A stretch of DNA of 64,000 nucleotides from the NCBI GenBank assembly GCA_030549335.1, contig CM060198.1, positions 58,228,771 to 58,292,770 of the forward strand, read 5' to 3'. Both the position numbers and the translations under genes were made by a program. Under the pieces are notes generated by a model. It had not been told where the DNA came from. It did no database searches and saw only the letters and a list, made by a program, of their open reading frames with translations. This document shows positions 1 through 10,368 of this stretch, piece by piece (position 1 is the stretch's first letter; each line of letters opens with the position of its first letter). The stretch comes from Pontederia crassipes. Taxonomy: Eukaryota; Streptophyta; Magnoliopsida; Commelinales; Pontederiaceae.

Positions 1-569
1 TTATTATTATTATTATTATTATTATTATCAACATAATCATCATTATAGAATTTATATTAAAATAATATATAGTTAAATAATGAAAAATAAAAAAAATGAT
101 GATAAAAATGATAAAATAATAGAATATCTCTATTCTGCTATTTTAGAAGAATAAAAATATGACGTGGAATGGATTAAAAAGGATGGTTTTACATTCTTCA
201 AAATAATTTTGAGAAAAATGAAGTTTGACCAAGTTATTCTTATTCTGCTTATATTTGATTGTATTCTAAGAATGATTGAAATATTCTAACTTATATTCCA
301 CGGCCAAACAACCCACTGAAATTTTAGGTAAAGGATGCAATCAACTCTGTCTTTGGCAATTATTTTATAAGATCGATTTAAATGATGAGATATGAAATGC
401 GATTAAAAATTGTCAAGAGTTAATAAATTCATGGAAGATAAACGTAATATAGATGTTTTATATATGTTCGATTTAAGATTGATTTGTGTTTTCATTTGAG
501 TTCATAAACAAAGCTGAGAAGATTAAAGTATCAAAATTGGATATGCTAAAAAATTAATACGTAGGGAAA
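1..569. other. AT-rich intergenic DNA with a TTA microsatellite
   Basis: The first 28 bases are a (TTA)n microsatellite running off the window edge. The rest is AT-rich sequence with no open reading frame of note and no recognisable element. I see nothing else in it. Confidence 0.6.
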
Positions 570-1267
570 GCTTTGTCGTACCGTAACACCTTACCATTGA
601 TTAATAAAGGAGCAAATTAGCGACTCAAGACGTTGCGATGCTAATTAGGTACCCATAACCTCTATTTGATGATGATGTGGGATCGACAAAAGGCGATGCA
701 AAATGCCTTCCCGTAGCATTGCATTAGCGTTACCATCTTGTCAACGCTAATTTCGATGTCATTGCGACGCTACGTAGCTGCTATTATTACGTGCCAAAAT
801 TGAAAAATGCACGATAGATTGTAGCATTGTATTGACCTCGATAAGACGTGAGTTCAAGAAGAACGCATATTAACCCAATGAAGCACTAAAGCAACGTGAG
901 TTCAAGAAGCGATATTGGTGTCAGAAGCGTTCTTTGTGTTGATATCGACACGATGCGACACTAGCTCATATTGGCGTAGTAATCTCGCGACACTATTTTG
1001 AGGCTAAAGTAATGCCATATGTTGCCTTGCTAATGCATCGCTGATGTGACGCAAACTACCTTTATTCATTTGTATTTAAGTAGGTAATATAAATTTGTAT
1101 AACTATATATGTTACATATTCTATAGTTTAATGAACAAATAGATTAAACCATATATGTTAATTTGTATAACTATATATGTCAGTATGTCACCTATACTAT
1201 ACCTTTATAGATGTATTGATGTATATAAACACAAATACACATTTATATGCATACCTAAATACAAATA

Positions 1268-1275
1268 TACATACA

Positions 1276-1305
<30 letters not shown>
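1268..1305. repeat. (ATAC)n tetranucleotide microsatellite
   Basis: About nine perfect tandem copies of CATA, followed by a short AT run. It is a simple sequence repeat. The two overlapping open frames across it are products of the repeat and not genes. Confidence 0.9.
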
Positions 1306-1311
<6 letters not shown>

Positions 1312-1980
1312 TTTTATATAAAAGAGAATATTTTATATATTATATGTATATGTAGAACATACTACATTTAATTTATATATCTATAGGTGTATGCACACAT
1401 TTCTATATATTATACATACAATATATATATCATATCTTAATTATAGATAAAATATTTTTTATATTATTAATCATGGAATTATGAGGGTTGAATAACTTAG
1501 AAAAGTTGAAATTAATGCTTATATTTTGTGCCACCATAGCGACACAATGGCGTTGACATAGTGTCACGTTAGTGTCAATTTGACTTGCAACGCCAATTAG
1601 TGTCGCTTTAGCGCTTCATCACTGGTCAACGCCAAAATAGAGTCAATACAACATCGATGTCGTGCCGCGTGATCCTGACGTCCTCGTCGAAGCTGAGTGA
1701 CATCATGCCGACGCTAAGCCATCGCAATTTTATTTAGCCATGAATTGGCATCGCGATAGCGTTGCAATTTTGAGTCGTTATTTTATTTAGCCAACTTCTT
1801 TTGATTATTCTCACTTAATTCTACATATGTATAAATTTCATCTAATTGAACTAATAAAAAAGTCACTTAAATTACAAGCTGATAGTTGTACGATTTAAAA
1901 AAAAAGATTTCATATATGATACAAATTTATAGATATATGTACATATACATATATGTATCTATACACACACAGTCACACAC

Positions 1981-2004
1981 ATATATATATGTGTGTGTGC
2001 GCGC

Positions 2005-2054
<50 letters not shown>
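1981..2054. repeat. Compound TG/CG/TA dinucleotide microsatellite
   Basis: A run of alternating purine and pyrimidine bases passes from (TG)n through a short (CG)n into about 25 TA units. Such tracts are prone to length change and can adopt non-B DNA. Confidence 0.9.
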
Positions 2055-2059
<5 letters not shown>

Positions 2060-3744
2060 TAAACGATAGGATTTTTCTTACTAGTTAGATTAGCTAACTT
2101 AAACTTATGCACACAATTTTTAATATAAATAGTATAACACATATAGTTTATATATATATATATATATGTACACACTTATGTATATAAACATATGTACTTA
2201 AGGGATATAATTTTCTGCAAAGTTTAATTTTCAAATTTTAAAATTAACTTCACGACATCCTAGTAGCGTCGCAAGGTGTGATGTTGTATTTGGGGCCACT
2301 TTACCATTGAATTAGCATCATGTGTTTTGTGTCATTGTGCTCGATCTGTGTGCTTGTCGAAGAACTCATATTAACCCTCCTTTCTTTAATTCCAACGCAC
2401 TGCGATCCCCCTTCTTTTGTGATCCATGTCCAATTCAATGCCCCTTCAAATCCCCTCTCTCTTTCTCTATCCATGTCCATGTCCATCGTGTGCCCCTCCG
2501 AGTCCCCCACCTCCTGCAATGACGAAGCCGCCATCTCCTTCTCTCTCTTTCTCACTTCGCACGGAGCGGATGAAGGACAAGCCGCCACCTCCTTGTGCCA
2601 TGATCCCCTCCTCTCTCCTCTAGTGAGCATCGTTTACGCCCCACATCCGCCGCTTCAACCAAGGAGCGACCGATGCTTCATGGTCATGGGAAATTGCGCG
2701 ATAGCAGATCAATGGTCGTACATGGCAGGGCACCCGATCTGAAGATGTAATGGATGTAAATTGATGATATAGTTTAAGCATAAATCCGATAGAAGATGTA
2801 GTAATAATTGATGATGTAAGTTGATCATGCAAGTGATAAGAACAAATATTTGTGAATATAATAATTGTATTTTGTGATTTGAACACGTTGGTCAAATAAT
2901 TGTTTTGTGAAATGTATAAGTAAAATAAAGTTGTGCAAGGAAATGTGATTTTGTTGTATGAACATATCATGTGTAGCGTCTCAATAGTGTCACATTGGCG
3001 TCGCACACCTAGTGACGCATTGGCATCCAATAGAGCCACCGGAGATGCTAAGAAAACCGAGTTAGGGATTATGTTAGTGTCCGATTAACGTCAAAATAGC
3101 ATCTCACATTAGTGTCAACATGGCATTGACGTGATCAGCATCACTTTAGCATCGCACTTTACAATCTTTACTAGTTTGCAACACAGCTGATAGCATCATT
3201 ATAACACCAGTTTAGCACCGACACGTGATGCTAGTAGCGTCGTCGTGCACATTGGCGCCATGGCGACGCTAATGGTTATCGATTTTCGATGTCCCTTTCA
3301 GTGGCGTCATGTCACACTAATGCATGGCTAATGTTTTTAGCCACGAGTTTGCGTTGCATTAGTGACGCATTGATGAAGTCGCTATTTCACAAATTTCTTG
3401 TAGTGATCATTAAGTCTCTGAACATTGCTCCTTGTCTTTCCCCTTTTTCTCTCTCCCCCTCCCTCTAGAGAAGGGATGACATAGCCCTCGCCATCTTGAT
3501 CAACCATGTTGTCGTTCCCCAACTCTCAAGTGGGATGGATGATCAAAGAGAGAGTGGAGCGAAACCCATGACCCATCCCTCTTGCCCCCTCCACTCGTGA
3601 TGCTCCTAACCTGCTTTACTCCCTCTCCCTCCCCCATCCTTACCTCGTGCTCATCTCTTTTGGGCTGACCTCATCCGGCCTAGGAGGTCCCCGTTGGTGA
3701 GTATCTCCTCGTAGTAGGCCCAAAATCTAGGAGCCTAGGTAACG

Positions 3745-4325
3745 ATGATGATCGACATCTCCCTTGAGGAGACAGATCCACAGTCTGCGGAGTTTGAGTG
3801 GTGCCTCCTAAGATGTTTCCTGGGGGATGCTTCTGCCACCATGCAACTTCAGGCGACCATCCCTCAGATGTGGCACACTAAGCGATCATTCAAGTTTACA
3901 GAGCTAGGGGAATTTTTTGTTATATTTTGTTTTGATAGTGTAAACGATGCACATGTACTCACTTTTGGCCTCTGGAAGTTAAAGGGTGACGCCTCAATAT
4001 TGTACGAGCTTGGACATTCTTCCGATCGGAGGTTGATCAACTGCATCACCTTGCTTTTCAAGTTGAGATGCAAGAAAGCCGTGCTGAAGATCTCCTCTAG
4101 TTTCGATGCTCCCCTATGCATCGATGAAGGTTCATTGGCGAATGACGGGGCCCACCTGATCCATATATGTGTCGAACTAGATCTCTCCCAACTCATATGG
4201 TTGGGGACATGGATAAGTCTTCATAATGGAGAACGTTTCTTTCAACATGTTATGTATGAAAACCTCCCTGCTTTTTTATTTTAGATGCAGCATTACTGGC
4301 CATAGACTCGAGTCTTGTCCTTCCC
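3745..4325 (+). pseudogene. Relic of a LINE-type ORF1 protein (DUF4283 domain plus damaged zinc knuckle)
   Basis: An open frame of 179 codons resembles the DUF4283 region found in ORF1 of plant L1-like retrotransposons. It has the pattern of a domain beginning DASATMQLQATIPQMW, followed by FTELGEFFVIFCF, a hydrophobic stretch and GLWKLKGD. Its C-terminal end YENLPAFLF sits where these proteins run into a CCHC zinc knuckle. The frame stops at 4284, and the knuckle remnant (Cys, then GH, then RLESC) follows around 4285-4320, with the first cysteine replaced by leucine. No endonuclease or reverse transcriptase follows. I read it as a dead retroelement fragment and not a host gene. The similarity is judged by eye and would need a profile search. 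Confidence 0.5.
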
Positions 4326-5524
4326 GGCCAACATTAGATGACGGAGGTGGTGTCCCCTGTGATTTGGTGCTGCTCTACGGCCCATGAATGCGTGCATCCA
4401 TCATGGAGCGCTCCGTGTCTCCGGTGCTACCCTGTCGGAGCCTCTCCACATTTATCGTTGGTGCTACAAATACTCAACGCTATCCATGTCAGTAATCTAT
4501 CCACGCCGCTCACCATCACACATCATTCAACATCTCCACCATCTAATCCGCTCCCTCGCCCCAATGGGCATTCGACACCTCCACACATCAACGGGTGTTA
4601 GATACCTCCACTCATTAATACTCCCGCTCATCATCGCGCCCCACGCACAATCGACCATCGGTGTGCGATCTTTCCTCTTGGGCTCCACACACGATTCTTG
4701 AATACTTGGAAAGAGAATCGAGTTCTTTATTCTCGGGCTTCACGCACAATTGTCGACTTGCCCACCTAATAAACTAGAACACTATCTAGCTCCCCCACAA
4801 CTTTAATGGGATCGGCATTCGTAACATAGACACGTTAGAACATCCATGATCTTAAATCTCTCGAACTCCCCATGGTGTAGGCTCTTAAATAAATATTGTC
4901 AAATCCACCCTTGAGATAATACCATTCAACATGGATCAAAAGCACCAACGAGGAGGGGGGAGGGTGAATTGGTGTATAAATTTTAATCGCAAATCGATAA
5001 AAATAATCACAAGCAAGTAATAATGAAGTGCAAGTAAGAAAGAAAACACAAACACAAGAGGTATGATGTGTTGATGATGTTCGACATAATTCTTTGGTCT
5101 ACATCCTCGCTCCGACTTTTCGTCCTCGAGACCGTCGGAGATCTACTAACTTTTTTCTTTCTTTTATGAAGATAACAATTTTTTTACACCACAAGCCTTT
5201 TTCTTTGATCAAGAGGCAAGACAGATCTCTTTTTACAAGAAGTCCTTTACTTCACTAAATCAGACCACAATGATTTCCTCCAACTCTTTTCTTTTATAAA
5301 AAATACTCACACTTAAAATAAGAAGAGGAATGATGAATTTGTAACTTTGAGCTCAAGAGGATGTTTTGGACTTGAAAGAAGTTTTGGAGTGATTTCACTT
5401 GTTTGGATTTTCTTCCTTCATGATTTGACACTTCTTTTATAGGTTTCTCTATGTGTTGAATACATTAAAAAACTTTTGCTAAAATAATACATTAAAATAT
5501 ACCCATTACTATTTATCTCACTAT
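4326..5524. other. Gene-free stretch, probably retroelement debris
   Basis: The sequence continues downstream of the DUF4283-like relic with moderately GC-rich text and short frames without family resemblance. It then becomes AT-rich from about 4960. I recognise no gene. It may be the remainder of the same retroelement or of an LTR element. Confidence 0.35.
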
Positions 5525-5940
5525 ATAGTCAATCGACCGTTGTCACTGGTCGGTGATCGATCTGTTATGATTTTTAGTGTCTTTTCTTCTATTCGGTCGA
5601 CCAATCCTTCAACTGGTGCTTCGATCGACATTGGCTCACCATTATTTGTTTGATGCCTTCCTTCTGATCGGTCGATCGACCCACTGAACCTAAGATTGAC
5701 ATCAACTCGACAATATTTTGTAACACTTTTGTTCTGATCGATCGAACGGTGTTCAACCGCTCTTAAAGCTGCTCTTTTCTTGTGATACTCTATGCTATTT
5801 TGTAACTCAAAATAATATTTTGTAACTATTATTTCGACCGACATTTGGTCGACAATATTTTGAATTGTTCTTTTAGTGTGATCGATCAATCGGTATCAAT
5901 CGATCCTTCGACCGACATTTGCTCGACAATTTTTTTCATG
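5525..5940. repeat. Degenerate tandem array, about 70-bp period, rich in GATCGATCGAC and TCGACAATATTTT words
   Basis: The words CGACCGACATTTGGTCGACAA and close variants recur near 5628, 5695, 5836 and 5911, i.e. at steps of roughly 67, 141 (two units) and 75 bases. Each is preceded or followed by TGATCGATCGA-type text (for example 5668-5685, 5737-5750, 5879-5892). The minus-strand frame of 122 codons across it is a by-product of the repeat. Confidence 0.5.
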
Positions 5941-6288
5941 TACATTATTTTTTATCTTACACCTACATAATTATCGCTCAAGGATATATTAATAGCTTTT
6001 ACGTCCAATTGAATTTGTTATTTTCAAAACTCGGAGGAGAAACATAGGATTCAATAACCTCGAGGGGATGCCAATTATTGATAGGTCATCATGAGCTCTA
6101 TGATTGAACTCCGGCTTGGATTTCTCAAGACAATTAGCTCAGGGCAATCCACCTCGGTTTTTAGGGTTCTTTGGGTCTTCATTAGTCCTTTCAGTGGCAT
6201 GCCTATTATTAATAGTGTCTTGAATTCTATCCCAATTAGAAACTCGTCTACTTCAAAGTAAAATGCGCCCTTTCTCGGATTAAAATTT

Positions 6289-6556
6289 TGTTAGATATTT
6301 TGTATGTGATTGAAAATTGATTTATTTTCTTATCACGAGATAGTTCTAATTTTGAAAGATTAATTCAGAGTCTCAATCTTTATGGAATTTCTATCATTTG
6401 TAAAGAGAATGCTTATATAAATTCTCTAGAAGTTCGAATATAAAATAATGTGAATTATAAACTTCTTCTGCTTTCGTATAATAAAAACTACGCGTCACTT
6501 TAAATTTCTCGTGTGTTTGTTCGATATGTAATGTCTCTCGTACAAAAATCCTAACA
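6289..6556. mobile_element. Possible solo LTR (TGTTAG...CTAACA)
   Basis: A 268-bp block begins TGTTAG and ends CTAACA, giving the short terminal inversion and TG...CA ends expected of a plant LTR. No target-site duplication matches at the two edges. No primer-binding site or second LTR was found, so this could be chance or a truncated element. Confidence 0.25.
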
Positions 6557-8334
6557 CCTACTTACGTCAATGTCCATGCCCCATTGATAACCTCATTATG
6601 GCCGATCTCCGTGCAGATGGAAGCTTGCATTCTTGAAATCCTACTTCAAGGACGAGCTTTTATTGGTTGTTACTAGCATTTATCTTCCTTTTATTGTCTA
6701 TAATAAGAAGTGCTATGCGACTAAGTCCTACTTATAAGAACAACGAAGAAGGCATTTTTTTTCAAAAGATAAAATGCCCACCTTCTTCACGGATTGAAAT
6801 ATCGATCCATTCATCGTCGATTTCACGTAATTGTTATTCATTTTGAGCTAAGATCAAATCCAAATCTTATCTAAATGATAAAAAAATTTGCTTGATCGTT
6901 GCATCCCTATTCCTTCTTGTATGCATGCATCATAATTTTCTGTAGTCATTTTTTTAAATGTCGGCCTGAATCTATGAAAAAATTTCCAGTATCTAAGACT
7001 ATTAACACTCACTAATACGAAGTCGAACAGTAATAATTTATTTCCTAGTCCAAAACTCAAACATGAAGTTACTAGCATGAGACTGAACTCTACTACTCCC
7101 TTACTGTTTGGATTGAGGGTTATAGATGGGTGGGGTGGAATATGTGGGAATGAAATTAGTTACACCATGTTCGGTTATATTTTTTATTTAAGTTAAAAGG
7201 GGTGGGATGGAATAGCTAAGCCCTTTAAACATCATATTTTTCATTTCATTAAATTGGTGGAATGATGAATGATAGATTATTTTAGACCAAATTAACCTCT
7301 TTTCCTTTTTTTATTATCAAATTAAATTATTTCTCTTCTTACAAAATTAAATCACCTCTTTCTCTCTCTCCTCTTCTCTCTCTCATTTATTAATATATTA
7401 TTTTTTTCTAATATGAATACATATTTATCTATAATTTATTATTAAATAAAGTTTTTAGTAAATATAAAATTTCATTCAAAATAAACATAAATATACTATT
7501 TTAAAATAATTTAATACTAATATAATATATTCAATCGGGTCGGGACGTAAAACCCGGATTCGGTCCCGACCCGGCCGGGTGTAAAAAAATGAGATCCGGT
7601 CCTGACTCAATTATCCATTGGGTTGAAAAAAATTTAAAAAATCTAAGCCGATGCGAACGAGGGCGACCAGGTCGTCCCAGTTCATGTTCACCCATAATTA
7701 ACGATTATAAATACTTTAAATATATAATGAAGGATAAAAAATAACTTTTATACAAATAAAACCTTCGTTATCCCACCTCACGACACGTCACACCATTCCA
7801 TTCCATTACTCATCACACCACCTCGTTCCATCCCTTCAATAGTTATTTGCCAATTAGACCCTTAATTTCTCTAGCCATTTTTAAAGTGGATAATTTGACT
7901 CAACAGTGCACTCTGAAATTTCTAAATTTCTTTTCCATTCTGGGGAGAGAGGTGTCATTCTGAGCATTAATGTGTTTATAATGTGGCAGCAACTTTGGAT
8001 TCTGATAAGCTATTCCCGCAATCACCGGCAAGGAAACCTGATCGGAGTCTTTCCAATCAAATTATATATTTTTTCCGATCAAAATCTATCGGAACTACTA
8101 ACACATGTTCGAACGCGATGAATTTAGGAATCGAATCAAACTATAATTTTTTTGCAGAAACTTCGCCTGGAATCAACGGCGAGAGACAATCCGATGTGTG
8201 TTTCTGTTTTGGGGGATTTACATGTCGGAATGTCGACCTTAAATAGATTACTTTGTTTTCTTCTGAGATGCGTCCATGGCGACGAACAGACACAGAATTA
8301 TGGATTATATTACATGAACATGGACTGAGCTCTG
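6557..8334. other. Gene-free AT-rich stretch with a possible MITE
   Basis: No gene is visible. At 7115-7250 the plus strand repeats GGGTGGGGTGGAAT-like words, and at 7780-7840 the complementary words occur (CATTCCATTCCATTAC). The ~750 bp between 7085 and 7865 could therefore be a decayed inverted-repeat element, though no exact terminal repeat was found. Confidence 0.3.
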
Positions 8335-8940
8335 TTAATTGGCTGTGGCGTTCAGCCTTAGAAACTCCAAGACTTCATCCACCGCGGTCGATGTGGCCGC
8401 CGAGGTGGTGTCCACGACGAGCCTCGCCACGCCGCCCATGTCGTACTCCGTGCATCCGCGGTACCCTTCAACCAGCCGCTGCAGGTCCTCCCACGTGCGG
8501 GGCTTGTGCCAGCCGTCCGCGGCGGCAGCGGCCACGGCCGCGCCCCTGGCCTCCAGGCGGCGGCGCCACTCGGCCTCGTCCGCCGGCCGGCACTCCACGA
8601 CCGCGACGCCGCCGCCGTGGCGGGCGGCCAGCTCGACGAGGCGGTCGAGGTGGGCGCGGCGGGAGAGCGGGGAGTCCACGACGAGGGCGGGGAGGCCGAG
8701 GCCCAGCTGCGTCTCCGCCACCCGCCACAGCACCGCGTAGGAGAGGTCGTTCAGCAGCGCCGCGCCGGCGTCGCCGGCCCCGGCGAGGGCGGCCTGGACG
8801 GGGAGGGTGCAGTCGCGGACGTCGTCCTTGTCGAGGAGCGGGCAGCGGAGGGCGGCGCAGATGGCGCGCGCGAGGGTGGACTTGCCGGAGCCCGGATGGC
8901 CCTTCATCGCCACGATCAACGGCGGATGTTGCCTCTCCAT
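8335..8940 (-). CDS. P-loop NTPase / predicted kinase (AAA_33-like), single exon
   Basis: The frame encodes 201 residues starting MERQHPPLIV with a good start context (GCGATGG). Residues 14-22 form a Walker A loop, GHPGSGKST. Residues around 35-43 (LLDKDDVRD) match the motif that follows the first helix in small predicted kinases of the AAA_33 / zeta-like fold. A VVDSPL segment near residue 108 is the likely Walker B-type strand. There is no signal peptide or membrane segment, so it is probably soluble. Plants carry small intronless genes of this kind, annotated only as P-loop nucleoside triphosphate hydrolases; the substrate is unknown. The gene is extremely GC-rich compared with its AT-rich surroundings, which gives long shadow frames on all strands. 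A TA microsatellite lies 28 bp upstream of the start. Confidence 0.8.
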   Translation of the reverse strand: MERQHPPLIVAMKGHPGSGKSTLARAICAALRCPLLDKDDVRDCTLPVQAALAGAGDAGAALLNDLSYAVLWRVAETQLGLGLPALVVDSPLSRRAHLDRLVELAARHGGGVAVVECRPADEAEWRRRLEARGAAVAAAAADGWHKPRTWEDLQRLVEGYRGCTEYDMGGVARLVVDTTSAATSTAVDEVLEFLRLNATAN

Positions 8941-8968
8941 CGCTCTCCTGATTAGTTCCGGCGAACTT

Positions 8969-8974
8969 TATATA

Positions 8975-9007
<33 letters not shown>

Positions 9008-9008
9008 T
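8969..9008. repeat. (TA)n microsatellite in the core promoter of the P-loop gene
   Basis: About 20 TA units, interrupted by one TG, lie 28-68 bp upstream of the minus-strand start codon at 8940. Any TATA box of that gene must lie in or next to this tract, so repeat length could set the spacing of the core promoter. Confidence 0.8.
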
Positions 9009-10187
9009 TGCCTTATCTGTTCACATTATAAGTCACCGACGGATCAATAACGTTCTTGGATGCTCCTTTTTTCCAGATTAACATGGTTTTCCTAAAAAAA
9101 ATTAAGATCTGTTAGAAACATATTGCTAAAGTTAATGTTTTTGGTTAAAGTGCTATAGAAAAATCCTCAAATTAAGATTTGTAAATAATTGCTTATAAGA
9201 ATTTTAAAAGTGCTAAAACGATGACCGTCACATGATAATCTAATGATGTTAGTCCATATTCTCTATAATTTATTCTGATTCTGTGAAAGGTGATTTTAAC
9301 CACCTACCTAATTATATTTTTTTATTTAAACCAACGTTTAATTGACTAATTGTGTTGATGATGAAGACCATCACGACCACTATATTTCTTGTATATTTTG
9401 AATGTTTTCTACGTATAAAATAAAGCGATTGATCAACATATAAATTACGTAGATAATATCGACAAAATATACGTAAGCTATAACGGGCCATACGATAACT
9501 TATGATAATACGTGAATTAAAATACTGCTCGATATTATTATAGACGGAATGAATCAAAGCAAGAAGGTCCGTAAAGCCCAATCCAAGGACCATCTAAGGC
9601 TTATGTATATTTGTGAAAAAAAGGAGGAAAAAAAAATATTGGCTGTTTTTTTTTTTGGAAACTAAAATCCATTTATTTGCTACCATGAGATGTAGTCATA
9701 AGTGAATTTTCCTCGATACGAGAAGATCTTATCGGATTAATCAGACTTGATAGTGTAACGTTTTACAAGTTTAATCCATCCATCCGATGCTTATTCAAAT
9801 ATAAAATGAAGTAGGAAAAGGGTGAGAAAGCGGTGCCACCAATCAATTCATCCGATGTTAAAGAAAATCGATTCATCGTTGAACTCAACTAATTTAATGT
9901 TTGTCTGAATTTGCATGTTTAATGTTGACTAGTCAGACTAGTTTTTCGAGGAGGACCTAATCCTCCTTCGTGAAAATAAAAATTTTGAGGATATAGAGAA
10001 AAAGAAAAAAAAGCAAATAAAGAAGTTTAAATTCATTTGTGCCTTTTTTTATGCACGTCAGCATAGAGTATCACAAGACAGTATTCACATATAAAAATTG
10101 AAGACAAATCCCTGTATCCGACTCTGCGAATAAAATTCTTATTATGTAATTATATTTAGTTAAGATACATAGACCGATAGTTCTGTT
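9009..10187. other. Intergenic AT-rich stretch, no gene seen
   Basis: Only short frames without family resemblance are present. I see no repeat with clear boundaries. Confidence 0.5.
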
Positions 10188-10368
10188 AATCTTATTAATT
10201 CTTCATTGTTTCAAGAAGAATGTACATATAATACATCCACACACAGATACACAGGGAACTGAGGATTCCAATTGCACCTTCCTTTTACTCACATCTTAAT
10301 GGCCTGCGTGCGTCCTGGAACTATACAAGACCATGCATGCAATCATATGTACTAATCTTTCGCATCTG

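Larger units (their letters stand above)
570..3405. mobile_element. Decayed non-autonomous CACTA-like (En/Spm) DNA transposon, right end only
   Basis: The right boundary at 3391-3405 reads, on the minus strand, CACTACAAGAAATTT, which matches the typical plant CACTA terminal inverted repeat. The stretch from about 570 to the boundary is full of short degenerate words of the type GCGACGCTAA or TAGCGTCGCA in both orientations (for example near 605-650, 715-775, 940-970, 1535-1640, 2260-2280, 2965-3010 and 3230-3375). This is the pattern of CACTA subterminal repeats. The middle (1080-2220) contains AT microsatellites, and 2300-2740 is a more GC-rich filler without a credible gene. No matching left terminus was found, so the left limit is only where the short repeats begin. 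No transposase coding was seen. Confidence 0.45.

Noticed and set aside
8253-8955. Long plus-strand and second minus-strand frames rich in Arg, Pro, Gly and Ala
   Set aside because: They are shadows of the GC-rich P-loop gene; composition is what antisense or shifted frames of such a gene give, and they show no family motif.
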